A stretch of 64,000 bases of DNA from Methanofollis liminatans DSM 4140 (GTDB lineage Archaea; Halobacteriota; Methanomicrobia; Methanomicrobiales; Methanofollaceae), in contig NZ_CM001555.1 of assembly GCF_000275865.1 (NCBI RefSeq), positions 248,001 to 312,000 on the forward strand. The letters are read 5' to 3'. The notes beneath the pieces are model-generated. The model was given only the letters and a program-made list of their open reading frames with translations, was not told where the DNA came from and made no database searches. Below, in pieces: positions 44,715 through 52,945 of the stretch (positions are counted from its first letter, which is position 1; every line of letters starts with the position of its first letter). Both the position numbers and the translations under genes were made by a program.

Positions 44715-45305
44715 TTAAGGTCGCGTACCGATACGGGTGCACGGCACATCCTCGCCGGCGAGGAGGGCTGACACCCTCCCGGGAATCCGGCCGTTCACCA
44801 CGCATGCCCGGATTTTGCGGTCGAAGAGATAGGGCAGAAGGCAGGGATCGACTTCCTCGCAGGAAAAAGGCTCCCTGACGTCGTGCATCCTCTGCCCGTC
44901 CCGCCTCAGGGTGTCCACCGACTTGACCAGGACGAGGCGGGCGTCCAGGCGGTCTGCCACCCATGCGGCGATCGTGTCTGAGGTGACGTCCCAGGAGTGC
45001 GGGAGGGGATCGGCCGCCCTGAGGGCGGTATAGGGGAGGAGGACCGTCGGGCCTGCCGGGACGGCGACGTCTGCGGTCGCCGGAAGCCCGAAGGAGGAGA
45101 GGTACCACCCGTAGGCCTCCATCGCGCAGACGGCCATCCAGTGGGCGGCGGTCGCCGGGGGGTCGAGGGCCCGCACGCCGTCGGCAAACCCGCCGCCGCC
45201 CGGGACGATGAGCGCCCGGCGGCCGGAAGCGCGGACCTCCTCCACGACCGACCGGGCGCGGTCGGTCAGGCTCCCCCCGATCTTGATGACCACCGGTCCG
45301 TCCAT
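44715..45305 (-). CDS. mfnE: amino-acid-kinase-family enzyme, probably MfnE (methanofuran biosynthesis)
   Basis: A 196-residue kinase. The ATP-binding start VVIKIGGSLTDRA and the glycine loop LIVPGGGGFADGVR are typical, as is SWDVTSDTIAAWVADRL and LVLVKSVD in the C-terminal half. The length and pattern fit MfnE, which phosphorylates aminomethylfuran phosphate on the way to methanofuran; a related archaeal kinase is possible. ATG 45305 is chosen since TTTTTATA lies about 22 bases upstream; ATG 45326 sits right at that TATA box. Confidence 0.75.
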   Translation of the reverse strand: MDGPVVIKIGGSLTDRARSVVEEVRASGRRALIVPGGGGFADGVRALDPPATAAHWMAVCAMEAYGWYLSSFGLPATADVAVPAGPTVLLPYTALRAADPLPHSWDVTSDTIAAWVADRLDARLVLVKSVDTLRRDGQRMHDVREPFSCEEVDPCLLPYLFDRKIRACVVNGRIPGRVSALLAGEDVPCTRIGTRP

Positions 45306-45357
45306 GGTGAGGGTGGACGGGCTCATTATAAAAATCTGGAGGGCGCACCCCTCAGAT
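45306..45357. promoter_or_regulatory. shared TATA region between mfnE and the phospholipase D gene
   Basis: A single AT block, CATTATAAAAATC at 45325-45337, lies between two divergent genes. It is about 21-25 bases from each predicted start and can be read as a TATA box in both directions, giving two near-leaderless messages. Confidence 0.55.
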
Positions 45358-47013
45358 ATGCCCCGCGCCCTCCTCCTCGTCCTCGTCCTCCTCCTCGCCC
45401 TCCCCGCGGGGGCGTTCGAGATCGTGGCGTTCTGCCCCGACCCCTACCTCTCCGGCGATCCTGACGAGTATTTCGTGCTGGCGGGTGCCGGCCCCCTCGA
45501 CGGCGTGACGGTCGCCGACGGCGAGGGAAGCGTGCGGTTCCCGGCCGGCGCCGTCTCGTCGGGCCGGGTGGTGGTGGCGCGGGACGCCGCCGCATATGCC
45601 CGTGTCCACGGCCTGCCGCCCGATTACGAGATCGCCGGCAGCGACCCGGCGGTCCCGGACATGACTGCCCTCGGCGACCTGCGGCTGGCAAACGACGGCG
45701 ACAGCCTGATGCTGATGGCGGGCCGCACTGTCGTCCAGGAGGTGCGCTGGCCTGAGGACGTCCAGACGCGCCAGGGGCAGGTGCATTTCCTGCGGGCCGG
45801 CATATGGGACCCGCACCCCAGGATGATCGGGCAGTCGGACTTTGCCCCGGTCACCTATGAGGACGTCGCCGTCACCCTCTTCGTCTCCCCTGACTGTTCG
45901 TACGAGGTCTTCGCCGGGGCGATCGGGTCGGCGCGGCAGAGCATCGACGCAAACGTCTACGAGTTCACCCACCCGGGGATCGCCCGGATGCTCGTCGAGG
46001 CCGCCGGCCGCGGCGTTGCGGTGGATCTGCTCCTGGAGGGCGGGCCGGTCGGGGGGATCTCCGCGGAAGAAAAGGCGGTCGTCTCCTATCTCACCGAAAA
46101 CGGGGTTCCTGTCAGGGTGATGACGACGCAGGGCGACGCCCACGCGAGGTACCGTTTCGACCACGCGAAGTACCTGGTGATCGACGGGGCGAGCGTCCTG
46201 GTCACCTCGGAGAACTTCAAGGAGAGCGGGGTCCCGGAGACCGGGCTGAAGGGCAACCGCGGCTGGGGCGCCTGGGTGCAGGACGCCGGCGTCGCCGGCT
46301 ACTTCTTAGAGGTCTATGAAACGGACAGCACCGGCGGCGACATCGGGCCGGCGCCGTCAGGGGGTGCGCCCGCCGAAACCGGGAGGAGCGCATACGATCC
46401 GGTCTTCGCACCCCTCACCGTGGAAGGGGCGGCGGTGACGCCGGTGCTCTCCCCCGAGACGAGCGATCTCGTCCTCGCCCTCATCGCCGGTGCAGAGGAG
46501 CGCCTCCTCATCGAGCAGGCCTATATCACGAACAGCACCGGCGGGGGGCCGAACCGTTTCCTCGCGGAGGCGATCAACGCATCGCGCCGGGGGGTGGCGG
46601 TGCAGGTGGTCCTGGACTCCTCCTGGTTCAATGTCGAGGGAGAGAACGACAACGACGAGCAGGCGGCATGGATCAACGCCCTCGCCCGTTCAGAGTCCCT
46701 GCCCCTCGAGGCGCGGTGCATCGACCTCGCCGCCGCCAACCTGGAGAAGGTCCACACGAAAGGGGTGGTCGTGGACAACAGCAGCGTGCTCATCTCGAGC
46801 ATCAACTGGAACGACAACTCCCCCGACTTCAACAGGGAGGCCGGCGTGATCGTCGTCCACCCGGATGCGGCTCGTTACTTTGCGGCGGCATTCGAAGCCG
46901 ACTGGAGCGCCGGCGGCGAGGGTGGTAATGGGGCCGATGTGCGTCTCGTCTGCGCCGCTCTGATCGTGCTGGCGTTCGCCCTGCTCTATGCGGTGCGAAA
47001 GATCCGGCGGTGA
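45358..47013 (+). CDS. membrane-anchored extracellular phospholipase D-like protein
   Basis: A 551-residue exported protein. A signal peptide (LLLVLVLLLALPAGA) is followed by a lamin-tail-like beta domain (about 20-165). Two phospholipase D modules follow, with HKD motifs HAKYLVIDGASVLVTSENF near 265-285 and HTKGVVVDNSSVLISSINW near 466-485. The end has one helix, CAALIVLAFALLYAVRKIRR, that anchors it with a basic tail inside. It may cleave phosphodiesters in lipids or extracellular DNA. Its promoter is shared with mfnE. Confidence 0.9.
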   Translation: MPRALLLVLVLLLALPAGAFEIVAFCPDPYLSGDPDEYFVLAGAGPLDGVTVADGEGSVRFPAGAVSSGRVVVARDAAAYARVHGLPPDYEIAGSDPAVPDMTALGDLRLANDGDSLMLMAGRTVVQEVRWPEDVQTRQGQVHFLRAGIWDPHPRMIGQSDFAPVTYEDVAVTLFVSPDCSYEVFAGAIGSARQSIDANVYEFTHPGIARMLVEAAGRGVAVDLLLEGGPVGGISAEEKAVVSYLTENGVPVRVMTTQGDAHARYRFDHAKYLVIDGASVLVTSENFKESGVPETGLKGNRGWGAWVQDAGVAGYFLEVYETDSTGGDIGPAPSGGAPAETGRSAYDPVFAPLTVEGAAVTPVLSPETSDLVLALIAGAEERLLIEQAYITNSTGGGPNRFLAEAINASRRGVAVQVVLDSSWFNVEGENDNDEQAAWINALARSESLPLEARCIDLAAANLEKVHTKGVVVDNSSVLISSINWNDNSPDFNREAGVIVVHPDAARYFAAAFEADWSAGGEGGNGADVRLVCAALIVLAFALLYAVRKIRR

Positions 47014-47054
47014 CGAAAGGGTTCTGGCCCCGAAAAAGAAAGGCTCCTTCTGGT

Positions 47055-47279
47055 TCAGGCTGCCTCGACGGCCTGCCCGGGCTTGCACAGATAGATGATC
47101 TGGCGTGCATCCTTGAAGTTGAACTTCTCGATGATGAGGTCGTTCTCCTTCAGTTTTTTCAGCGCATACCTGACCGTTCTGGGCGCAAGGCTGGAGGTCC
47201 GTACCAGATCCTTGTGCGTCATCGCACCCCCGTCCCCCAGGATCAGCAGGACCTTCCTGGAGGAAGGTGGGAGGGTCAT
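47055..47279 (-). CDS. winged-helix DNA-binding protein
   Basis: A 74-residue HTH protein with LPPSSRKVLLILGD, then MTHKDLVRTSSLAPRTVRYALKKLKEND, split over the recognition helix and wing. It resembles MarR/TrmB-type regulators reduced to the DNA-binding domain. ATG 47279 is used; ATG 47288 is in frame. It is divergent from the membrane OB-fold gene at 47358, a possible target. Confidence 0.8.
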   Translation of the reverse strand: MTLPPSSRKVLLILGDGGAMTHKDLVRTSSLAPRTVRYALKKLKENDLIIEKFNFKDARQIIYLCKPGQAVEAA

Positions 47280-47357
47280 GTGGTGCATGATATACACTTA
47301 ACGGCGTTAACATATGAATGTATCGCCCATATATAAATGCGGGCTGAATATTATGAT

Positions 47358-47717
47358 ATGCTCGATCGCCGGGAAAACATGGCTTTGATCATCCTTATCG
47401 GCATTTTCCTTCTTCTCCTCGCTGCACACGGGGCGCTTGCCGCCGCCGGGAGTGCGACCTTCGCCGCCCCATGGGCCCCGGAGGCCGAGGACGGCACCTT
47501 CGTGGCCGTGCGCGGGACGGTGGACGACCTCCGCCACCTCACCGGCGGGCACCTCTCGGTGACGGTCGGGGGAGCGACCGTCTTTATCCCTGCACGAGTC
47601 TCTGATCGGCTGGACCTCAAGGAAGGGTTGAACGTGAGCGTTGCCGGGACCGTCCAGACCTACCTTGGAGAAAAAGAGATTGTGGTGCAGTTCCCCGGCG
47701 ACGTCGCCGTCACTTGA
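47358..47717 (+). CDS. membrane-anchored OB-fold-like protein
   Basis: A 119-residue protein. An N-terminal helix (ALIILIGIFLLLLAAHGAL) anchors or exports it, then a beta-rich domain (FVAVRGTVDDLRHLTGGHLS to GTVQTYLGEKEIVV) resembles the OB fold of exported nucleic-acid-binding proteins. ATG 47358 or 47379 could start it. The end overlaps the DASS transporter gene by eight bases on the opposite strand. Ligand unknown. Confidence 0.55.
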   Translation: MLDRRENMALIILIGIFLLLLAAHGALAAAGSATFAAPWAPEAEDGTFVAVRGTVDDLRHLTGGHLSVTVGGATVFIPARVSDRLDLKEGLNVSVAGTVQTYLGEKEIVVQFPGDVAVT

Positions 47718-49230
47718 CCGGCATCGTCGCCCAGTCCGGGAGGGCCGGGGAGAACCCGAGCGCCCACATTACGATGGTGAAGAGGAAGAAGGTCCAGAGA
47801 CCGACGCCGATGAAGTTCAGCACCCAGCCCGAGCGCATCAGGTCCTTCATGTCGATATACCCGGAGGCATAGGCGACGGCGTTCGGCGGCGTCGCCACCG
47901 GGAGCATGAAGGCCAGCGAGGTGCAGACCGCCGCCGTGAGCATGAGCATGTACGGGTTCATGTTCATCGAGACGGCGGTCACCGCCATGATCGGCATCAT
48001 CAGGGATGCGATGGCGGTGTTCGAGGTCACCTCGGTCAGGAGGGAGATCCCGATCGCCACGAGCAGCACGAGAACGACGATCGGCAGGCCGCCGAACATG
48101 GCGATCTGGTCGACGATGAGTTTGGCAAGCCCGCTCTGGATGAAGGCGACCGAGAGGCAGAGACCGCCGCCGAAGAGGATCAGGATGCCCCAGGGTATCT
48201 TCACCGCCCATTCCCAGTCCATCGTATAGATCCCCTTTGCCCGGTCCACCGGGAGGAGGAAGAGGAGAAGGGCGCCGGCGATGGCGATCACCGAGTCGTC
48301 GATCCCCGGGAAGAACACGTCGAGGCCGGGGATGACGACCCCCTCGATGTTCTTCGTCTTCGCGAAGATCCAGGCGAAGGCGGTGAGCACGAAGATCATC
48401 AGGGTCCACCGCTCCCCCCGCGTCATCGGCCCGAGGTTCTCGATCTGGTGGGAGATGATATCCTTTGCATGGGCGATCTTCGCGGGGAGGTGACGGTACG
48501 ACCCGTAGGTAAGCCATATCCAGGCGAGCAGGAGCAGGATCGCCGCGAGCGGGACGCCGAACTTCATCCACGAGAAAAAGTCGATCGCCGGGGCGGCCGG
48601 GAAGAGGGTCTTCATCTGGGCGGCAAAGATCCCGTTCGGCGGCGTGCCGATGAGGGTTGCAATCCCGCCGATGTTCGCCGCATAGGCGATGGAGATGACC
48701 AGCGCCTCGGAGAAATCGCGCTGTTCCTGGGTCATATCCTTGAGGAGTGTGCTGGCGTTGGGGATGATGGTGGTGATGATCGCGATCGCAATCGGGATCA
48801 TCATCATCGCCGTCGCCGTATTGGAGATCCACATCGAGAGGAACGCCGTGGCGATCATGAAGCCCAGGATCAGCCGTTTCGGGCTTGTTCCCACGATATT
48901 GATGATATTCAGCGCGATACGCCGGTGAAGCCCCCACCGCTGCATCGACATGGCGATGATAAAACCGCCCATAAAGAGGAAGATGACCTTGTCGGCATAG
49001 GGCGCCGTCGCCTCCTTGGCGCTGAGAACGCCAAGGGCGGGAAAGAGCACTACCGGCAGAAGGGCCGTCGCTTCAAGGGGAATTGCCTCGGTGATCCACC
49101 ATATGATCATCAGGAGCGTGACCGCCGCCACATATCTGGCCGATGTCGGCATCACGCTCTCACTGATGGGGGCGAACACCAGGGCCAAAAATACAAGCGG
49201 CCCGAGGACTCTCCCGATATTCTTTTTCAT
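47710..49230 (-). CDS. DASS/SLC13-family sodium-dicarboxylate symporter
   Basis: A 506-residue transporter with about 11 helices. Two SNT motifs that bind Na+ and the carboxylate are present: MWISNTATAMMMIP and EVTSNTAIASLMMP. GGFIIAMSMQRWGLHRRIAL and ATPPNAVAYASGYI are also typical of this family (VcINDY-like). It takes up succinate, malate or similar dianions. ATG 49230 (MKKNIGRVLG) is chosen. A succinate or malate importer fits the mdh nearby. Confidence 0.9.
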   Translation of the reverse strand: MKKNIGRVLGPLVFLALVFAPISESVMPTSARYVAAVTLLMIIWWITEAIPLEATALLPVVLFPALGVLSAKEATAPYADKVIFLFMGGFIIAMSMQRWGLHRRIALNIINIVGTSPKRLILGFMIATAFLSMWISNTATAMMMIPIAIAIITTIIPNASTLLKDMTQEQRDFSEALVISIAYAANIGGIATLIGTPPNGIFAAQMKTLFPAAPAIDFFSWMKFGVPLAAILLLLAWIWLTYGSYRHLPAKIAHAKDIISHQIENLGPMTRGERWTLMIFVLTAFAWIFAKTKNIEGVVIPGLDVFFPGIDDSVIAIAGALLLFLLPVDRAKGIYTMDWEWAVKIPWGILILFGGGLCLSVAFIQSGLAKLIVDQIAMFGGLPIVVLVLLVAIGISLLTEVTSNTAIASLMMPIMAVTAVSMNMNPYMLMLTAAVCTSLAFMLPVATPPNAVAYASGYIDMKDLMRSGWVLNFIGVGLWTFFLFTIVMWALGFSPALPDWATMPVK

Positions 49231-49587
49231 CGAACACAAAGATTGGAATTCGTTATATTTCTACTATTCCCTTCATGCGTGAAATGCCGCCCCGTTCCGG
49301 CAATCGCTGACATTTGGAGTGTATTCTCATTTTTGATGGTTCTGCGGCCGCAGCGGCCGTTTCCCTTTCCCGGTGGTTTTCAGGATTCTTCTGGAAAAGG
49401 AGGCCTTGCGTGGCCTTAAGATCGGGTGCGAACGAAAACCGGCGCTTACGAGATGGACCTGGTAATGCTGGCGTATTTTCCAGAAATCCGACCGTTTCGA
49501 TGACTGGAGCGTGACATATCTATTTGGGTAGGTTTATCAGAATAAAGAATGAGATCTTAGCCCTATCCAGCAAGCAGGAGGATGGAG
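49231..49587. other. about 350-bp intergenic region before the sensor pair
   Basis: No convincing gene is seen. An AT-rich TAGGTTTATCAGAATAAAG near 49530-49548 may be the promoter of the gene at 49588. GCGGCCGCAGCGGCCG at 49344-49359 is a GC-rich inverted repeat, and TTTTCAG/CTGGAAAA-like words (49377-49398 and 49480-49490) form imperfect inverted repeats. Confidence 0.35.
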
Positions 49588-50208
49588 ATGAAGACGAAGA
49601 TGCATGATTTTGCCGGGCGCCACCCGTGGATCAAGCCCGCCGTGGTGATCGGTCTGGTTTCTTTCTGCGTCGCCCTTGAGGTGCTCATCCATGCCTACCT
49701 GAATATCGCGGTGGCCTTCACCCACATCTTCTATCTCCCGATCGTCATCGCCGGGATCTGGTACTATAAAAAAGCCGTCGTGATCGCCCTGCTCCTCGGG
49801 GCGATGCACATCGCCGTCGAATATTTCACGATGGGTTTTGTCTTCGAGCCGGCGGCCCTCGTTCGGGCGGCGATGTTCGTCGTGGTCGCCTTTGTGATCG
49901 GGTCCCTCTCAGAATCAAAAGACCTTTTCGCCGCCGAACGGGAGCGGAAACATAAGGCCCTCGTCGGGTTCATCGCCGAGGTCGGGCTGCGGATCAAGAC
50001 GCCGATGAGCGTGATCCGCGAGAACCTCGGTGAGATCGGCCGCGGCATCGAGACCGGCGAGATGGAAAAGGAAGAGGTTTTAGCCGCCCTGCAGGTCCAG
50101 ATCAGCCATGCCGAAAAGATTCTCGCCACGCTGAGGGAGTTGAACCAGGGCGTCGTCGATGAGCAGAAGGACATCCCGGAGTCGTACAGAGATCTCCTGA
50201 CCCGGTGA
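49588..50208 (+). CDS. membrane sensor with degenerate histidine-kinase dimerisation domain
   Basis: A 206-residue protein. About four helices in residues 10-105 form a small membrane sensor (FYLPIVIAGIWYYKKAVVIA is typical of membrane sensor modules). Residues about 130-190 resemble the DHp helices of kinases (VGLRIKTPMSVIRENLGEI), but Gly stands where His is expected in the HELRTP motif, and there is no ATPase domain. So it cannot autophosphorylate. GGAGG lies six bases before ATG 49588, and ATG 49582 is also possible. The next gene begins four bases on. Confidence 0.6.
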   Translation: MKTKMHDFAGRHPWIKPAVVIGLVSFCVALEVLIHAYLNIAVAFTHIFYLPIVIAGIWYYKKAVVIALLLGAMHIAVEYFTMGFVFEPAALVRAAMFVVVAFVIGSLSESKDLFAAERERKHKALVGFIAEVGLRIKTPMSVIRENLGEIGRGIETGEMEKEEVLAALQVQISHAEKILATLRELNQGVVDEQKDIPESYRDLLTR

Positions 50209-50212
50209 GGCC

Positions 50213-50773
50213 ATGACATTCTCCCTCCACGGAACCGATGATAAAAAACTCTATCTGCTGCTTTCCTCGGCGCAGACGATGAAACAGGCGAACCTCTCGA
50301 TTGTCAGGGAGATCACCGCCTCGGGCAATGCCGCCATCGTCATCACCACGAATCAGCCGTATCTGATCCTGAAAAAGCTCTACGGGCGCGAGGGGATCGA
50401 TCTCTCGAAGGTCCATTTCGTCGACGCCATCACGCGCTACGCCATCGGGAAGGTGCCCGACGACGCTGCAAACGCCATCTTCGTCAACAGCCCCGAAAAC
50501 CTCACCGACATGGGCATCGCCATCACCCAGACCCTCAAGGAGATGGAGGGGCAGAACATCTTTGTCGTCTTTGACTCGGTCTCGACGATGCTCATCTATC
50601 TCTCGTCGGTGAATATCTCGAAGTTCATCCACTTCGTTTCGAGCCGTTTAAAAATTCTCGACGTTTCAGGCATTTTTCTCGCCGTCGAGAAGGGGCTTGA
50701 CCCCCTTCTCCTGACCCAGCTCACCACCTTCGTCGACGAGGTGGTCGATCTCGACGAGTCCGCGGAAGGGTGA
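50213..50773 (+). CDS. RecA/KaiC-like fold protein without P-loop
   Basis: A 186-residue protein. Its second half (NIFVVFDSVSTMLIYLSSVNI, split by helices, then ISKFIHFVSSRLK) resembles the Walker B region and following helices of KaiC-type ATPases, but no GKT P-loop is present near the N-terminus. So it is a degenerate ATPase fold of a kind found near archaeal signalling genes (similar to halobacterial DUF7504-like proteins). Four bases separate it from the sensor gene; the two likely work together. Confidence 0.55.
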   Translation: MTFSLHGTDDKKLYLLLSSAQTMKQANLSIVREITASGNAAIVITTNQPYLILKKLYGREGIDLSKVHFVDAITRYAIGKVPDDAANAIFVNSPENLTDMGIAITQTLKEMEGQNIFVVFDSVSTMLIYLSSVNISKFIHFVSSRLKILDVSGIFLAVEKGLDPLLLTQLTTFVDEVVDLDESAEG

Positions 50774-50782
50774 CGGCCGGGC

Positions 50783-51595
50783 TCAGCCGGTCGTTCTCCC
50801 GCGTTCTGCGGCGTTTACCTCGCCCGAGCGGTCGCCCGAGAGGTCGGCCGCGGCAAAACCCCCGCTCTCGGGGAGCGAGAGCCTGAGGTTGGGCGTGATG
50901 TCGAGGGCCACCCTGACTCGGTCTGCCGTGCAGTCGAGGAGGTGCCCGCCGCCTGTGCGGTCGTCTGAGAGGTAGTGGAGGTGGAAACCGGCGACGTTGA
51001 TCCCGGCCATATACTGCGGGAGGTAAAAGCCGACAAGGGTGCCCTCGGTCCGGTCGAAGGTGAAGAGGTGCTGCGAGGCGGTCACCTCGACCAGGGGCGG
51101 GTAGGGTCTGGTCTGTGCGTCCACGCTCCGGGTGGTGAGGTTTGTGAACCGGCCTTTCACGATGACGGCGACCGGGTGGTTGGGGGAGGGCAGGGCGTCT
51201 TCGATCGCCGCCTCCAGGTCTGCGAGGGAGACGGGGCCGTCGAGGTCGAAGGCGATGTCTTCGTCGAAGACGGTGACCGCCGCAAAGGCCGTCCTGGTGG
51301 CGAGGTCGATCCGGCCGACGGCCCCGTCGCCGCGGATCTGCCAGACCTCTCCGTCCAGGATGACGATCTCGCCGTCGAGACCCTCGGGCGTCCCGATGCC
51401 GGTGTCGCCGCGCTCGGTGAGTGCGCCGAACTCCTCGACGCCGTCATAGACGCCTTCGAGAAGGGCGCCGATCGTCGAGACCTGGTAGATCGTCTCGGTC
51501 GTCTCCTCCCCGTCATCGGCCCACCGCACCGTCGAGGAGACCATGAAGCCGGCCGAGACGATCAGGAGGATCAGGAGGGCGGAAATCCGCCACAT
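50783..51595 (-). CDS. alpha-acetolactate decarboxylase, exported
   Basis: A 270-residue protein with an N-terminal signal or anchor helix (ISALLILLIVSAGFMVSS). The mature part is a full acetolactate decarboxylase: YQVSTIGALLEGVYDG, the LDGEIVILDG strand with the catalytic Glu, and GFHLHYLSDDRTGGGHLLDC holding the three zinc histidines. The enzyme turns acetolactate into acetoin plus CO2. ATG 51595 is chosen; ATG 51616 is also in frame. An exported form is unusual, as acetolactate is made inside the cell. Confidence 0.9.
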   Translation of the reverse strand: MWRISALLILLIVSAGFMVSSTVRWADDGEETTETIYQVSTIGALLEGVYDGVEEFGALTERGDTGIGTPEGLDGEIVILDGEVWQIRGDGAVGRIDLATRTAFAAVTVFDEDIAFDLDGPVSLADLEAAIEDALPSPNHPVAVIVKGRFTNLTTRSVDAQTRPYPPLVEVTASQHLFTFDRTEGTLVGFYLPQYMAGINVAGFHLHYLSDDRTGGGHLLDCTADRVRVALDITPNLRLSLPESGGFAAADLSGDRSGEVNAAERGRTTG

Positions 51596-51603
51596 ATGCG
51601 GGA

Positions 51604-52923
51604 TCACGCCCCGCACTCCCGGCCGGCCCTGGCGACGGTCGTCTTCCTGCCGATGATCACCGAGTAGGTGTCTGCCTCCCGGTTGTACCTGACCGTCGCG
51701 TTCCTGATGATCAGGATCTCACCGTATGGGCCGCTCAGAAGCGGTTCGTTCCCTTCGTTCCGGGAATATTCGGGCAGGACCGCATAGACCGGCTTTTTCG
51801 GGGTCCCGTCGCAGATCTTCACCACGTGCCGCCCGGGTTCGCCGATATCGGCCGACATCCTGGCGGCGCAGAGGTGGATCCGTTTTTCCACATGGTCGGC
51901 GAGGGCGCCGAGACGGGCGGCCTTCAGGTTCTTGCCGATGCGGTAGCCTTCCCGGGTGAACCCGTCCTTCCGCAGCACGAGATGGGAGAACTTGATGTCG
52001 GTGTTGCGGTAGCGGTAGCCCTCCTCGCCGGCGGCGACCAGGGCCTCCATCAGCCGCGGCGGCCTCACCTCCGGGCCCGTGGTGAAGGTCCAGCACCGGT
52101 CAGGACGGCAGGGCTCGCCCCAGAGGTGCGTGCAGGGGGCGTAGACCGAAAGGCCGGCATCGACGAGGGCGCGCTGCACCTCGCGCAGGGCGGTGGAGGC
52201 GTCCTTCTCCGCGGGCTCGACGATGAGGATGGTGCCGTCAGGCGCAAGCCTCTCCCCGAACCTGGCGACCATCGCCGCCTTTTCTTCCGGGCCGCGGCCC
52301 GGGATCTCGTTGAGGACGTTGGAGAAGACGATCAGGTCGTAGGGCCCCTGCAGGGTTCCTGCCGGCGGGTCGAGGAGGTCGCCTGCCACCGGGCGCCCGA
52401 CGGTGACGAGCCCCTTCTTCTCCGCGGCCGGAGGCACCAGCGCCATATACGCCTCGATGTTCTCCTCGGAAATATCGATGGCGTCGATCCGGGCCGTTGC
52501 GCCCTTCACCCTCCCCAGATAATCGGCGATCGCAAGCGAGACGACGCCGGGGCCGCACCCGGCGTCCAGCACCCGCATGGTTCTGGGGATGAGTCCGTCG
52601 GCGACGAGGCCGTGGAGGAGGAGTTCCGACTGGACGAGATAGACCGGGAACTGGTAGGCAAGGTAGGCGAGGACGTCGTAGCCCTTCGCATAGGAGATCT
52701 TTCTCCGGCGCCCTCTCGCCCAGTAGCCCCATTTCTGGGCGACGACCGCCGAGCGGATCCGCTCGAGAACGACCGGGTCGTTCCAGGTCTTCCCGGTCTT
52801 CTTTTCGATATACTCCTCGATCAGCCGTTCGAGCCGCCGCGGGACTCTGGGCGAGGCGAAAAACTCGTTCTGCTTCATCTCTTCGCCGGGCGACAGATGG
52901 AGGGGGGCGTCAGGTCGCGTCAT
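51604..52923 (-). CDS. Rsm22-type small-subunit ribosomal methyltransferase-like protein
   Basis: A 439-residue protein. The SAM motif is VLDAGCGPGVVSLAIADYLG, with DAIDISEENIEAYM and IVFSNVLNEIPGRGPE after it. A later CTHLWGEPCRPDRCW supplies the Cys residues that hold an iron-sulfur cluster in Rsm22 proteins, which in mitochondria associate with the small ribosomal subunit. ATG 52923 is used; ATG 52878 (MKQNEFFASPR) has a better ribosome site. It lies 22 bases after the HTH-PAS gene and eight bases before the decarboxylase gene on the same strand. Confidence 0.8.
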   Translation of the reverse strand: MTRPDAPLHLSPGEEMKQNEFFASPRVPRRLERLIEEYIEKKTGKTWNDPVVLERIRSAVVAQKWGYWARGRRRKISYAKGYDVLAYLAYQFPVYLVQSELLLHGLVADGLIPRTMRVLDAGCGPGVVSLAIADYLGRVKGATARIDAIDISEENIEAYMALVPPAAEKKGLVTVGRPVAGDLLDPPAGTLQGPYDLIVFSNVLNEIPGRGPEEKAAMVARFGERLAPDGTILIVEPAEKDASTALREVQRALVDAGLSVYAPCTHLWGEPCRPDRCWTFTTGPEVRPPRLMEALVAAGEEGYRYRNTDIKFSHLVLRKDGFTREGYRIGKNLKAARLGALADHVEKRIHLCAARMSADIGEPGRHVVKICDGTPKKPVYAVLPEYSRNEGNEPLLSGPYGEILIIRNATVRYNREADTYSVIIGRKTTVARAGRECGA

Positions 52924-52945
52924 GGTGAGAAGAGTCACCGGCCCC

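Noticed and set aside
47641-49419. A 592-codon plus-strand frame opposite the DASS transporter
   Set aside because: Its His/Asp/Glu/Arg-rich content is the antisense image of membrane helices, and the transporter motifs are on the minus strand.
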